Notes: generated from the sequence alone by a model not told the origin. A stretch of 64,000 nt of DNA from Actinomycetes bacterium (GCA_021850325.1 JAJZMF010000016.1:1-64000); one strand, 5' to 3'; shown: positions 33,378 through 42,558, counted from the first letter of the stretch. Program-made: numbers and translations.

Positions 33378-34643
33378 TCAGTCGCCCTCGGCGGGCAACA
33401 GGGCCTCGACGAACTCCTTGGGGTCGAACACCACCAGGTCCTCGGGCCCCTCGCCCAGGCCGACCAGCTTGAGCGGTATGCCCAGCTCACTGGTTATGGC
33501 GACGGCGATGCCGCCCTTGGCCGTACCGTCGAGCTTGGTCAGCACGACACCGGTCACACCCACCGCCTCGGTGAACTGACGGGCTTGTACCAGGCCGTTC
33601 TGGCCCGTGGTGGCGTCCAGCACGAGCAGGACCTCGGTCACGGCACCGGGCGGGCGGTCCGCCACCCGCCTCACCTTCTTGAGCTCCTCCATCAGGTTGA
33701 CCTTGGTGTGCAGCCGGCCGGCCGTATCGGCCAGTACCAGGGTCGTACCCCGGGCGGCTGCATGCTGGACGGCGTCGAAGACCACGGCACCCGGGTCACC
33801 ACCCTCGTTGCCGCGTACGAACCCCGCCCCGGCCCGCTCCGACCACAGCTTGAGCTGGTCTGCCGCAGCAGCCCTGAAGGTGTCACCGGCCGCCATGACC
33901 ACGTCGGCGCCGGCGGACACCTCCCGCATGGCGACCTTGCCGATGGTCGTGGTCTTGCCCACGCCGTTCACCCCGACGAACAGCCAGACCGTCGTCCGCC
34001 CGTCCTCGGCCCGGTGCAGCTCCCGGTCCCCCTCCAACCGGCGCACGAGGGACTCCCGCAGTGCGGCGACGAGCTGAGCAGGCTCCGAAAAGCCCTCCTC
34101 CCTGGCCCGTTGGCGCAGCTCGGCCAGCAGGGCCTCAGTCGTGGCGACACCGACATCAGCCAGGACGAGCGCCTCCTCGAGCTCGTCCCAAGCCTCCTGG
34201 TCGAGCTTGGAACGACCCCGTAGCCCGGCCAGGCTGCCCGAGAGCATGGCCCGGGCCTTGCCCAGGCGGTCCCGGAACCGGGGGCGCTCCACCAGCATGG
34301 GGGCTGCCTCGGCAACAGGCGCCACATCGGGGGCCTCGTGGGCCTCCGGGGCCTCCGGTGCCTCGGCGACGGGCCCGGGCGGCACCTCCCGGGGGGGACG
34401 CGGCGGCTGGGCGGGCGCAGCCCGTGGCGGCCGGGTGACCGCTCCCTGCTGGCGCCCCGGTCCCGGGGACGGGCCGGCGACGGTAGGACCGGTGGCCGGT
34501 CCCCTCCTCAGCTCCCGGGCAGGCGGAGCTGCCTCCGGCCGGGCCCTGCGCCCCCGGCGCCGGGGGCCCACCAACAGGGCCCCGCCTCCGACCACCACGA
34601 CCAGGGCGACCACGGCCAGCACGATTATCAGGGCGGTCAACAT
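33378..34643 (-). CDS. ftsY: signal recognition particle receptor FtsY
   Basis: FtsY docks the SRP-ribosome complex at the membrane. The 421-residue product has an N-terminal membrane helix (LIIVLAVVALVVVVGGGALL), an acidic/Pro-rich A region, the four-helix N domain and the SRP GTPase G domain: GVNGVGKTTTIGKVA, DTFRAAAADQLK, DTAGRLHTKVNLMEEL, TKLDGTAKGG and GEGPEDLVVFDPKEFV. The true transmembrane anchor is the usual actinobacterial arrangement. The ATG at 34643 has TAGTCT nine bases upstream. It follows smc by 87 bp. Confidence 0.96.
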   Translation of the reverse strand: MLTALIIVLAVVALVVVVGGGALLVGPRRRGRRARPEAAPPARELRRGPATGPTVAGPSPGPGRQQGAVTRPPRAAPAQPPRPPREVPPGPVAEAPEAPEAHEAPDVAPVAEAAPMLVERPRFRDRLGKARAMLSGSLAGLRGRSKLDQEAWDELEEALVLADVGVATTEALLAELRQRAREEGFSEPAQLVAALRESLVRRLEGDRELHRAEDGRTTVWLFVGVNGVGKTTTIGKVAMREVSAGADVVMAAGDTFRAAAADQLKLWSERAGAGFVRGNEGGDPGAVVFDAVQHAAARGTTLVLADTAGRLHTKVNLMEELKKVRRVADRPPGAVTEVLLVLDATTGQNGLVQARQFTEAVGVTGVVLTKLDGTAKGGIAVAITSELGIPLKLVGLGEGPEDLVVFDPKEFVEALLPAEGD

Positions 34644-34652
34644 AACCGGTCG

Positions 34653-34658
34653 AGACTA
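34653..34658 (-). promoter_or_regulatory. -10-like hexamer of ftsY
   Basis: TAGTCT on the minus strand, 9 bases before the ftsY ATG, with no Shine-Dalgarno sequence. Confidence 0.4.
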
Positions 34659-34730
34659 CCGGCCCCACAGCCAGGCCAGTGGCCCACAACCCCCGGCGGC
34701 CCGGCCCGCCGCCCCGCACCGGTACCTGCT

Positions 34731-37700
34731 TCAGCCCCGCTGGCCGGCGGGAGCGTCCTCCACCTTCTGGCTCACCACCACCGATGAGCCTCCGGGCGGC
34801 ATGCTGACCCCGTAGAGACAGTCGGCTGCCTCCATGGTGCGCTTCTGGTGGCTGACGATGAGCAGCTGCGCTTCGGCCCGGAACTCGTTCACCAGGTCGA
34901 GGAAGCGGTGCAGGTTCACGTCGTCCAGGGCCGACTCGACCTCGTCCATCATGTAGAAGGGGGACGGCCGGCTGCGGAACACGGCGAAGAGGAAAGCCAG
35001 GGCGACCAGGCTGCGCTCGCCTCCCGAGAGCAGGGAGAGGCGCCGGACGTTCTTGCCCACCGGCCGGACCTCGACCTCCACGCCCGACTCCAGGATGTTG
35101 GCGCTGTCGGTCAGCGAGAGCGACCCCTGGCCACCGGGGAAGAGGGTGGCCACGAGGCCTGAGAAGTTGGCCGCGACATCGTCGTAGGCCGACTTGAAGA
35201 CGCTGATGATCTCGGCGTCCACAGCCCGTATGACCTTGGCGAGCTCGCGCCGGGCACTGGTCACGTCGGCCAACTGGGCCTCGAGGAACTTGTGGCGCTC
35301 GGCCAGTTCGGCGTGCTCCTCCAGGGCCAGGGGGTTCACAGGCCCCATGAGGCGCAGTTCGCGCTCCAGGTCGCGCGCCCGGCTGTTGGGGGTCACCCCC
35401 TCCGCCAGCTCCGGGCACTCGGCGCCCTCCAGCTCCTCGGGTGAGCACTCCAGGTCCCGCTGCACCGTCTCCGAGAGCGCCTCCAGACGGCCCTGGAGCT
35501 GGGCCTGCTCCAGCTCCGCCTTGGCCGTCTGCTCATTGGCCCCGGCCAGGGCCCGCTCGGCGGCCGCCAGCTCCCTGCGCCGGGTATCGAGGAGCTCCGT
35601 AGCCTCCCTCAGCTGCTCGGTCTGGTAGCGGCGCTGCTCCCGGAGGCGGTCCAACGCCCCTGCCAGGAGCTCCGTACGCCCGACGGTCCAGGTCTCGAGA
35701 CGGGCCACGGCCACGGCCACCGCGTCCAGCTCGGCCCGGCGCAGGGCTGCCTGTTCCCGCTGGGCGAGGTGGCCGTGCAGGCGGCGCTCGACCTCCTGGA
35801 GCCGCGAGACCAGCAGCGCCCGGCGCTCTTCGACGCCGGTCGCCCTGACCTCGAGGTCGCGGCGCAGCACGGCCACGGCCGACGCCCGCTCGGCCAGGCG
35901 GTTACGGGCCGCCCTCTCCTCGGCCGCTCGACGCGCCTGCTCCTCACGCTCGGCCTGGGCCCGCCGGCGCTGCTCCTCGCGCTCGGCCTCCAAGCGCCGG
36001 CGCTGCTCCTCGCGCTCGGCCGCAGCGCGCCTGCGCTCCTGCTCGGCCGCCTGGTCGAGCTCGGGGAGCAGGGCGGTCAGCTCGGTCCGCCTCGCCTGTT
36101 CGGTCTGCAGCCGTCGCCCCAGGTCGGCCCGCTGCGAGGACAACGACGCCAGCTCGGCCTCGACCTCACCCAGGTCTCCGACCGCCCTGTCGCGGGCGGC
36201 GGCCGACGAGCTCTCCAGGGCCCGGTTCTCGGCCAGACGGCGACGGGAGGCCTCGTGGGCCGACCGGGCCAGCTCGAGGGCGGAACGGGCCTGCTGCTGG
36301 GCGCTCGCGGCCTGGGCGGCCCCGGCCCGGGCGGCCACCAGAGCGCTCCTGGCCTCCTCCAGGGCGGCGCCGGTGGCCCCCGTCCCGTGTGCCCCGGTGG
36401 CCCATATCCCTCCGGCGCAGCGGTCACCGGCCTGCGTGACCACCACAAGCTCGGGCCGGGCGAGCGCCAGGTCCAGAGCCGCCGTCCAGTCCCCCTCCAC
36501 GACGACGGCCCGCTCCAGCAGCCGGTCCAACAGCGCAGGCACCGCCGGCTGGGCAGAACGGGCCCCTGGCCGCAACCAGCGCGCCCCGGCAGGCAGAGAG
36601 GGACCGGCCGGCGGCCGCCACTCCGCGTGCCCATCCCCCCCGGTCGGCTGGCCCCCGGACGGCTGGCCCCCGGACGGCTGGCCCCCGGACAGGGCGATGA
36701 CAGCACCGGTGGCCCCCTGGCTCGCCAGGTGGCCGAGGGCCGAGCGGGCCGAGGCCTCGCTGTCCATGAGCACAGCCGAGAGCGCCTCACCGGCAGCCGC
36801 CTCGAACGCCGCCCCCAGGCCCTCGTCCAGCTCCACCAGCTCGACCAGCGCACCCACCAGCCCCGGGAGGCCGGCGAGGCGCCTGGCACCCGCCCGGGCC
36901 CGGGCCTCGTCCAGCGCCTGAGCCAGCGCCTCGGCACGAGCCGACCACCGGTTCTGCTCGGCATCGGCGTCCCGGCGGGCCTGCTCCGCCTGTGCCGCCT
37001 GCTCCTGGGCCTGCGCGAGCACAGCCGCGGCAGACCGGGCCGCCTCGTCCAGGCCCGGCGCCTCCCCTGCGGCGCCCGCCAGGGCTGCCTCCGCCCCCTC
37101 CAGCTCGGAGCGCAGACGGTGCAGGCGCCCCTCCAACTGTCCCGACCGGGCCTCGAGCCGGCCCGCCTCCGCCTGGGCCTGCTCCACCGAGCGTCCCAGG
37201 GCACTGAGCTCCGCCCGCACCTCGGTCGCCCGCTGGGCGGGGGGCGTACCGGTGGGCTCCTCGGCCCCGGGGCCGGCGACCGGCTCCGGCCCGCGCGTCG
37301 CGACCAAGCCCTCCACCGCGCCGGCAACCGCCCCCGCCTCCTGCCTCGGGGACGCCTCAGCCTCGGCCTGCAGCCTCTCCAGCAGGGCTTGGACCGCCTC
37401 GGACTCCCGGGCCAGGTCGGCCTCCGCCTCGACCAGCTCGGCTTCCCGGGGCAGGAGGCCGAGCGCCTCCTGGTCGGTGGCCTCCAGCTGGGCCGCCAGC
37501 GAGGCAGCCTCCGCCTCCAGGCTCGAGACCAGGTCGCCGTCCAGGTTGGCGGCGCGCTCCCTCTCGGCCCGCCGGGCCCTCTCCTTCAGCAGCGCGACCG
37601 TGCCCGCCGCCCGGGCCCGCAGCCCCTCGGCAGCCGACACCAGCTCGGCCACGTCGGCCACCTCGGCCGCCGAGCGGGCGTCGGCGAGCGAGCGCTCGGC

Positions 37701-38513
37701 GGTCGCCACCGCCTCCTGGCCGGCCACAAGAGCCTCCAGCGCCGCCTCCGTCTCGGCCCCCAGGCGGGCCCGCAGCTCCCCTGTGGCGCGGAGCCTGCCC
37801 TGCAGGCCCGCCAGCTCCCGCCCGTACAGGTACCGGCGAAGGGCAGCCAGCTCCTGGACCACACCGGCATGCCGGCGGGCGGCCTCGGCCTGGCGCTCCA
37901 GTGGGCGCAGTTGGCGGCGCACCTCCTTCAGCAGGTCCTGTGCCCGCAACAGGTCGGCCTCGGTCGCCTCCAGGCGCCGCTCGGCCCGCTCCTTGCGACG
38001 GCGGTGCTTGGAGATCCCCGCTGCCTCCTCGATCACCGCCCGCCGCTCCTCGGGACGGGCCGAGAGGATGGAGTCGAGCTGGGACTGGGAGATGATGGTG
38101 TGCTGCTGACGGCCGACCCCGGTATCGCTCAACAGCTCCTGCAGGTCGAGCAACCGGCAGGGGGCACCGTTGATCGAGTACTCGGACTCACCGCTGCGCC
38201 ACAGCACCCTCGTCAGGCGGACCTCGGAGAACTCGATGGGCAGGAGGCCCGCCGAATTGTCGATGGTGAGGGACACCTCGGCACGGCCCAGCCCGGTGCG
38301 CTTGGCCGTGCCGGCGAAGATGACGTCCTCCATCTTCGCCCCTCGCAGGGCGCGCGCGCCCTGGGCACCGAGCACCCAGGCGACAGCATCGACGATGTTT
38401 GACTTGCCCGAGCCGTTGGGCCCCACCACCACGGTCACGCCCGGTTCGAACTCCAGGGTGGCCGCTTCGGCGAAGGACTTGAAGCCCTTGAGCGAGAGCG
38501 ACTTCAGGAACAC
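34731..38513 (-). CDS. smc: chromosome segregation protein SMC
   Basis: SMC forms the condensin ATPase that organises the chromosome with ScpA and ScpB. The 1260-residue product has the head motif VVVGPNGSGKSNIVDAV with Lys37, long coiled coils rich in Ala, Glu and Arg, a hinge around residues 520-690 and the C-terminal head with signature LSLLSGGERSLVALAFLFAVF and Walker B PFYMMDEVESALDD. Within the hinge a three-copy SGGQP repeat and a Pro/Gly-rich insert appear. The GTG at 38513 has TAACTT nine bases upstream. The coiled-coil part holds an REEQRRR / LEAE repeat around 36000. Confidence 0.97.
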   Translation of the reverse strand: MFLKSLSLKGFKSFAEAATLEFEPGVTVVVGPNGSGKSNIVDAVAWVLGAQGARALRGAKMEDVIFAGTAKRTGLGRAEVSLTIDNSAGLLPIEFSEVRLTRVLWRSGESEYSINGAPCRLLDLQELLSDTGVGRQQHTIISQSQLDSILSARPEERRAVIEEAAGISKHRRRKERAERRLEATEADLLRAQDLLKEVRRQLRPLERQAEAARRHAGVVQELAALRRYLYGRELAGLQGRLRATGELRARLGAETEAALEALVAGQEAVATAERSLADARSAAEVADVAELVSAAEGLRARAAGTVALLKERARRAERERAANLDGDLVSSLEAEAASLAAQLEATDQEALGLLPREAELVEAEADLARESEAVQALLERLQAEAEASPRQEAGAVAGAVEGLVATRGPEPVAGPGAEEPTGTPPAQRATEVRAELSALGRSVEQAQAEAGRLEARSGQLEGRLHRLRSELEGAEAALAGAAGEAPGLDEAARSAAAVLAQAQEQAAQAEQARRDADAEQNRWSARAEALAQALDEARARAGARRLAGLPGLVGALVELVELDEGLGAAFEAAAGEALSAVLMDSEASARSALGHLASQGATGAVIALSGGQPSGGQPSGGQPTGGDGHAEWRPPAGPSLPAGARWLRPGARSAQPAVPALLDRLLERAVVVEGDWTAALDLALARPELVVVTQAGDRCAGGIWATGAHGTGATGAALEEARSALVAARAGAAQAASAQQQARSALELARSAHEASRRRLAENRALESSSAAARDRAVGDLGEVEAELASLSSQRADLGRRLQTEQARRTELTALLPELDQAAEQERRRAAAEREEQRRRLEAEREEQRRRAQAEREEQARRAAEERAARNRLAERASAVAVLRRDLEVRATGVEERRALLVSRLQEVERRLHGHLAQREQAALRRAELDAVAVAVARLETWTVGRTELLAGALDRLREQRRYQTEQLREATELLDTRRRELAAAERALAGANEQTAKAELEQAQLQGRLEALSETVQRDLECSPEELEGAECPELAEGVTPNSRARDLERELRLMGPVNPLALEEHAELAERHKFLEAQLADVTSARRELAKVIRAVDAEIISVFKSAYDDVAANFSGLVATLFPGGQGSLSLTDSANILESGVEVEVRPVGKNVRRLSLLSGGERSLVALAFLFAVFRSRPSPFYMMDEVESALDDVNLHRFLDLVNEFRAEAQLLIVSHQKRTMEAADCLYGVSMPPGGSSVVVSQKVEDAPAGQRG
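36646..36690. repeat. three-copy 15-bp tandem repeat inside the smc hinge
   Basis: The unit ggctggcccccggac is repeated three times without change at 36646-36660, 36661-36675 and 36676-36690. It encodes SGGQP repeats on the smc strand, in frame, so copy number could vary without breaking the gene. Confidence 0.9.
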
Positions 38514-38522
38514 GTTCCGCCA

Positions 38523-38528
38523 AAGTTA
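38523..38528 (-). promoter_or_regulatory. -10-like hexamer of smc
   Basis: TAACTT on the minus strand, 9 bases before the smc GTG. Confidence 0.45.
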
Positions 38529-38598
38529 GCGGCCGGGACCGTCACTGCGGCGTTGCCGGGGCCTCGCCCACAGCCCGGTTGCGCGCCGGTACGCTGGC

Positions 38599-39207
38599 TC
38601 AAACCTGGCTGGCCTGGGCCGCAGGCGACACCCAGGGGTACTCGAGGCCCTCAGCCACCAGGTCCGCCAGGCTCGGCCCGAAGAAGCGCTGCACGAGCCA
38701 CAGAGCCAGGTCGAGCCCGCTCGTCACCCCACCGCTGGTCACCAACTGGCCCTCGTCCACCACTCGCTGGGGCACCACGGTGGCGCCCAGAGCAGCCAAG
38801 TCCGCCCGGGCATCCCGATGGGTGGTGGCCCGTCGGGCCCCGATCACCCCGGCATGCGCCAGGAGCAGGGCACCCGTGCAGACGCCGGCCATCACCGAAC
38901 CCGATGCTGCCGCCTCAGCCAGCAGAGCCAGCCAGTGGCCCCGGTTGACCTCCGCCCAGGCCCCGTTGTCCGCCCGGGCCACCCAACCCCCGCCCGGTAC
39001 CACCACCACGTCGGCCCGGCCGGGCACGAAGGCCCCATCGGGGTGCAGCTCGAGGCCGAAGGCGCCGGTCACCTCCTCGTCGGGCAGGCGTGAGCACAAG
39101 CGGGCCCCAAGGTCCGCTCCCAGGGCGCCGGCCCGGCGGAGGACCTCCAGCGGCCCGACGACGTCGAGCTCGTCAACCCCGTCGTAGACGATCAGGTCGA
39201 ACAACAC
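38599..39207 (-). CDS. DJ-1/PfpI-family protein
   Basis: The 202-residue product has the DJ-1/PfpI fold: FDLIVYDGVDELDVVGPLEVL at the N-terminus, VVVVPGGGW, the nucleophile elbow AGVCTGALLLAHAG with a conserved Cys, and the THRDARADL and VTSGGVTSGLDLAL stretches seen in the isonitrile hydratase-like and AraC-associated subgroup. Members range from glyoxalases and proteases to isonitrile hydratases, so the substrate is open. The GTG at 39207 has TAGCTT eight bases upstream, overlapping a GAGGG. It stands between mutM and smc. Confidence 0.85.
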   Translation of the reverse strand: MLFDLIVYDGVDELDVVGPLEVLRRAGALGADLGARLCSRLPDEEVTGAFGLELHPDGAFVPGRADVVVVPGGGWVARADNGAWAEVNRGHWLALLAEAAASGSVMAGVCTGALLLAHAGVIGARRATTHRDARADLAALGATVVPQRVVDEGQLVTSGGVTSGLDLALWLVQRFFGPSLADLVAEGLEYPWVSPAAQASQV

Positions 39208-39215
39208 GCGCCCTC

Positions 39216-39221
39216 AAGCTA
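39216..39221 (-). promoter_or_regulatory. -10-like hexamer of the DJ-1/PfpI gene
   Basis: TAGCTT on the minus strand, 8 bases before the GTG at 39207. Confidence 0.35.
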
Positions 39222-39257
39222 CCAGTCGCCAGGGGCGCCGGGCCCACTGCCGGGCCG

Positions 39258-40070
39258 TCAGCGCTGGCAACGGGGGCAGAAGTAGCTGCTGCGGGCCCCG
39301 AGGCGCACCCGGGCCACCGGACGGGCACAGGACCGGCAGGGCAGGCCCTCACGCCCGTAGACGGCGTGCTGGAGCTGAAAGGAGCCGGGTTGGCCGAACA
39401 GGTCGCAGTACTGGCCGTCACCGAGCGTCGAGCCCCCCGCCTCGATCGCCCTGGCCAGCACATCGGTGGTACCCGCCACAAGCCGCGCCACCGCCGGCCT
39501 GCTCAGCGAGCCGGCAGGACGGTCGGGGCGCACGCGGGCGGCGAAGCAGATCTCGTCGGCGTAGATGTTGCCCACCCCTGCCACCACGCGCTGGTCGGTG
39601 AGCAGGGCTTTGAGAGGTGCCCGACGGCCGTCCAGGGCCCGGGCCAGGTGGCCAGCGCTCAGGCGGAGGGCGTCGGGCCCGAGATGGCCCAGCCCCTCGG
39701 GCCTGGCCTCGTCGAGCAGGAACAGCTCCCCGAAGGTGCGGGGGTCGACGAAGTGGACCTCGCCCGCCCCGTCGAAGGCCATCACGGCGTGGGTGTGGGG
39801 GCGCCGTTGCGCCCCACGCTGCTCGGCCCGGAGCTGGCCGCTCATGCGAAGGTGCACCACCAGGTCCCGGCCGCCCGACCAGCGCAGGAAGAGGAACTTG
39901 CCTACGCGGTCGGTGCCTTCGAGCACCCTGCCCTCGAGCTGGCGGAGCAACCCGGGCGGGTGCCGCCGTACCGTACGGTGCCCCTCCAGCACCAGGCCCA
40001 GGAGCGGCCGCCCCAGGTAGAGCTGGTGCAGTCCCCGGCGGACCGTCTCGACCTCGGGCAGCTCAGGCAC
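39258..40070 (-). CDS. mutM: formamidopyrimidine-DNA glycosylase
   Basis: MutM removes 8-oxoguanine and formamidopyrimidines. The 270-residue product begins MPELPEVETVRRGL with the catalytic Pro2-Glu3, followed by GRVGKFLFLRW-type DRVGKFLFLRWSGG with the conserved Lys, LRMSGQLR, VAGVGNIYADEICF, and a C-terminal zinc finger CRSC-x16-CPRCQR (two CxxC). The GTG at 40070 overlaps the rnc stop by eight bases. The rnc-mutM pairing beside smc is standard for actinobacteria. Confidence 0.97.
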   Translation of the reverse strand: MPELPEVETVRRGLHQLYLGRPLLGLVLEGHRTVRRHPPGLLRQLEGRVLEGTDRVGKFLFLRWSGGRDLVVHLRMSGQLRAEQRGAQRRPHTHAVMAFDGAGEVHFVDPRTFGELFLLDEARPEGLGHLGPDALRLSAGHLARALDGRRAPLKALLTDQRVVAGVGNIYADEICFAARVRPDRPAGSLSRPAVARLVAGTTDVLARAIEAGGSTLGDGQYCDLFGQPGSFQLQHAVYGREGLPCRSCARPVARVRLGARSSYFCPRCQR

Positions 40071-40833
40071 CCGGGGCCTCCGCGCCCCCTGTCACCACGG
40101 CCTCGTCCGAAGCGCCCTCCAGCACGGCCCAGGCGTTGCGGGCGGCCTCCTGCTCTGCCTGCTTCTTGGAACGGCCCTCTCCCCTGCCCAGGGCCAGGCC
40201 CCCGACGAAGACCTCGGCCTCGAAGACCTTGGCGTGGTCCGGGCCGCGGTCCTTTATGCGGTAGAGCGGGAGCTCGTCCTGTCTCTGGGCGCACAGCTCC
40301 TGAAGCCTGGTCTTGTAGTCGTCCTCCCCCGGGCCCCGGGCCGAGTCCGCCAAGCGCTCCCCCAGCAGGTCGAGGACGACCCGGCTGGCCGCGGCGTAAC
40401 CGGCGTCCAGGTAGATGGCACCGATGAGGGCCTCCATGGCATCGGCCAGGATGGACGGTTTTGACCGCCCGCCCGATGAGTCCTCGCCCTTGCCCAGCAG
40501 GAGGCTCCGGCCCAGGCCGATCGCGCGGGCCGTGCCGGCCAGGGCCACGGAGTTGACGACCGCTGCCCGGGCTTTGGCCAGTTCCCCTTCCGGCAGGCCC
40601 GGGTAGGTGCGGTACAGGTAATCGGTGACCACCAGGCCCAGCACCGCATCGCCCAGGAACTCCAGACGCTCGTTGGGCTCGTGCCCCGGGTGCTCCGCGC
40701 ACCAGGACCGGTGGGCGAGCGCCTGCATGAACAGGGCACGGTCCGCCACCTGCCACCCCAACCGCTCGGTCAGGACGGCACGGTCGGAGGACGCCTGGTC
40801 CTCGGCCAGCTGGGGGTCTAGCGGCACCGCCAC
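40063..40833 (-). CDS. rnc: ribonuclease III
   Basis: RNase III cuts double-stranded RNA in rRNA maturation and mRNA decay. The 256-residue product has the signature NERLEFLGDAVLGLVV, the second metal site ILADAMEALIGAIYLDAG, and a C-terminal double-stranded RNA-binding domain (DYKTRLQELCAQRQDELPLY, then GEGRSKKQAEQEAARNAW). The GTG at 40833 starts one base after the acpP stop. Overlap with mutM suggests coupled translation. Confidence 0.96.
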   Translation of the reverse strand: MAVPLDPQLAEDQASSDRAVLTERLGWQVADRALFMQALAHRSWCAEHPGHEPNERLEFLGDAVLGLVVTDYLYRTYPGLPEGELAKARAAVVNSVALAGTARAIGLGRSLLLGKGEDSSGGRSKPSILADAMEALIGAIYLDAGYAAASRVVLDLLGERLADSARGPGEDDYKTRLQELCAQRQDELPLYRIKDRGPDHAKVFEAEVFVGGLALGRGEGRSKKQAEQEAARNAWAVLEGASDEAVVTGGAEAPGA

Positions 40834-40834
40834 C

Positions 40835-41128
40835 TCAAGAGGCGGCCCCCACCCTGTCCATCACGTAGTCGACGGCGTCCCTCACCGTCTTCAGGTCCTC
40901 GAGGTCCTCGTCGTCGATGCGGAAGCCCTCGTAACGCCCACCGAGGTCCTTCTCCAGGGACTCCACGAGCTCGATCAAGGCGAGCGAGTCGGCCCCGAGG
41001 TCACCGAACGAAGCACCCTCGGCGATACGGTCCGGTGCCACCTCCAAGATGTCGGCCAGGGAACCCCGCACCATGTCGAAGACCTGCTGGCGGCTCAGGC
41101 CACCCTGTTGGGCACCAGCTTCGGGCAT
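40835..41128 (-). CDS. acpP: acyl carrier protein
   Basis: The product is 97 residues with the phosphopantetheine site GADSLALIELVESLEKD at Ser48, an acidic composition and the usual helix pattern. It sits between plsX and rnc, as in many bacteria, and should carry acyl chains for fatty acid and phospholipid synthesis. I use the ATG at 41128 because TAGTTT lies six bases upstream; a GTG at 41134 would overlap that element's spacer. It has a longer N-terminus (about ten residues) than E. coli AcpP. Confidence 0.93.
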   Translation of the reverse strand: MPEAGAQQGGLSRQQVFDMVRGSLADILEVAPDRIAEGASFGDLGADSLALIELVESLEKDLGGRYEGFRIDDEDLEDLKTVRDAVDYVMDRVGAAS

Positions 41129-41134
41129 GGCCAC

Positions 41135-41140
41135 AAACTA
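41135..41140 (-). promoter_or_regulatory. -10-like hexamer of acpP
   Basis: TAGTTT on the minus strand, 6 bases before the acpP ATG at 41128. It decides between that ATG and the GTG at 41134. Confidence 0.4.
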
Positions 41141-41218
41141 GCACCACCGGTACAAAACCGATCGCGCCGGCCCGGCGGGCAGTGCCGCTCGGGCGAGGTG
41201 CGGGCCCACCGCCCGCTC

Positions 41219-42250
41219 TCAGCGGTGGGCGACCTGCGCCTGGGTCGAGCCGATAGCCGCCTCCACCCTCGCCACGAGGCCGTCACGCACGGCATGGTGG
41301 GCCACCCGCACGGCGTTGACCATGGCCCTGGGACCTGATGAGCCGTGGCTGATCACGCACACTCCGTTGACGCCGAGCAGCACGGCCCCACCGTAGGTGT
41401 CGGGGTCCAGCTCGTGCGCCAAGGGGCTGAGCGCAGGAAGGACGGCCTTGGCTGCCTCCTTGACCTCCTCGCTGCCCGTCAGGGCGCTGAGGACACCGCC
41501 CACCACCGCCTTGACCCCGCCCTCCAGCGTCTTCAGCACCACGTTGCCGGTGAAGCCGTCGGTCACCACCACGTCGACGTGGTCCGTCATCACGTCGCGG
41601 CCCTCCACGTTGCCCACGAAGTTGACCTCCGGGCCGCCCGCTCCCGCAGCCAACAGGGCGTGGGCCTCCTTGACCAGGCTGTTGCCTTTGGTCGGCTCTT
41701 CGCCTATCGACAGGAGGCCGACCCGCGGCTCGGCGATGCCGAAGCGCTCGGAAGCCAGGACCTGGCCCATCTGCGCGAACTGCACGAGCATCTGGGGGGT
41801 GCAGTCCACGTTGGCCCCCGAGTCCAGGAGCACGGTCGGGGTGGAGCCGGGCACGGGGATCACGGTGGCGATGGCCGGTCGGGCCACGCCGCTCAGGCGG
41901 CCCATGCGCAGCAAGGCGCTGGCCATTGCGGCACCGGTGTTGCCGGCGCTCACCATGGCGCAGGCGCGGCCCTCGCGCACAGCCTCGGCACAGCGCACGA
42001 GCGACGAGTCGCGTTTGACCCTCACGGCACGACCGGGGTCCTCGTCCATGCCCACCACCTCGGTGGTGAACTCGACCGTCACCCCGGGCACATCGCTGAA
42101 GCGCGACAGGTAGGAGCGCTCGCCGAAGAGCAGGACCGGCACACCCAGTTCGCTCGCCGCCTGACAGGCACCCTCGACGATGGCGTCCGGGGCCTTGTCC
42201 CCGCCCATGGCGTCGACTGCCACAGGCAACGCGTCGGCTGGTGCGGTCAT
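41219..42250 (-). CDS. plsX: phosphate acyltransferase PlsX
   Basis: PlsX makes acyl-phosphate from acyl-ACP at the start of phospholipid synthesis. The 343-residue product has VAVDAMGGDKAP, MVSAGNTGAAMASALLRMG, LLDSGANVDCTPQMLVQFAQMG, LLSIGEEPTKGN, NFVGNVEGRD and VVVTDGFTGNVVLKTLEG, all family hallmarks. The ATG at 42250 lies 22 bp after rpmF. The rpmF-plsX-acpP order links membrane lipid supply with the cluster. Confidence 0.96.
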   Translation of the reverse strand: MTAPADALPVAVDAMGGDKAPDAIVEGACQAASELGVPVLLFGERSYLSRFSDVPGVTVEFTTEVVGMDEDPGRAVRVKRDSSLVRCAEAVREGRACAMVSAGNTGAAMASALLRMGRLSGVARPAIATVIPVPGSTPTVLLDSGANVDCTPQMLVQFAQMGQVLASERFGIAEPRVGLLSIGEEPTKGNSLVKEAHALLAAGAGGPEVNFVGNVEGRDVMTDHVDVVVTDGFTGNVVLKTLEGGVKAVVGGVLSALTGSEEVKEAAKAVLPALSPLAHELDPDTYGGAVLLGVNGVCVISHGSSGPRAMVNAVRVAHHAVRDGLVARVEAAIGSTQAQVAHR

Positions 42251-42272
42251 CTCGATGGGTGCAACGCCCGCT

Positions 42273-42452
42273 CTAGGCGACTTCGACTGCCTGCCGGCCC
42301 TTGTACCAGCCACAGTTGGTGCACACCGTGTGGGGCACCTTCGCCTGACGGCACTGCGGGCACACGCTACGGGCGGGCATGGTCAGCTTCCAGGCGCTCG
42401 CCCGGCGGCTGCGCGACTTCGACTTGGACGTCTTCTTCTTGGGTACGGCCAC
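42273..42452 (-). CDS. rpmF: 50S ribosomal protein L32
   Basis: A 59-residue frame reading AVPKKKTSKSKSRSRRA at the start, then WKLTMPARSVCPQC and HTVCTNCGWYKGRQ. The two CxxC pairs make this the zinc-binding form of L32. The GTG at 42452 has TAGGAT nine bases upstream. It stands between the DUF177 gene and plsX, its usual place. The Lys/Arg-rich N-terminus binds rRNA. Confidence 0.95.
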   Translation of the reverse strand: MAVPKKKTSKSKSRSRRASAWKLTMPARSVCPQCRQAKVPHTVCTNCGWYKGRQAVEVA

Positions 42453-42461
42453 GGGGACGAG

Positions 42462-42467
42462 ATCCTA
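42462..42467 (-). promoter_or_regulatory. -10-like hexamer of rpmF
   Basis: TAGGAT on the minus strand, 9 bases before the rpmF GTG. Confidence 0.4.
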
Positions 42468-42558
42468 CACCCCATCGCCACCCTGGCCACGCAGTTGGCC
42501 GGGACCTGGGCGCCCCGGCCCACCCGGGGCGGTGCCACGTGGCCGCCCGCCCGGTCGT

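Noticed and set aside
35769-38402. A plus-strand open frame of 877 codons antisense to smc
   Set aside because: It mirrors the smc reading frame in GC-rich DNA, has no domain and no plausible start context, while smc on the other strand has all motifs.
34731-38513. Tandem Ala/Glu/Arg-rich repeats in the smc coiled coil (around 35930-36030) as an extra repeat element
   Set aside because: They follow the heptad composition of the coiled coil and are not exact at the DNA level.
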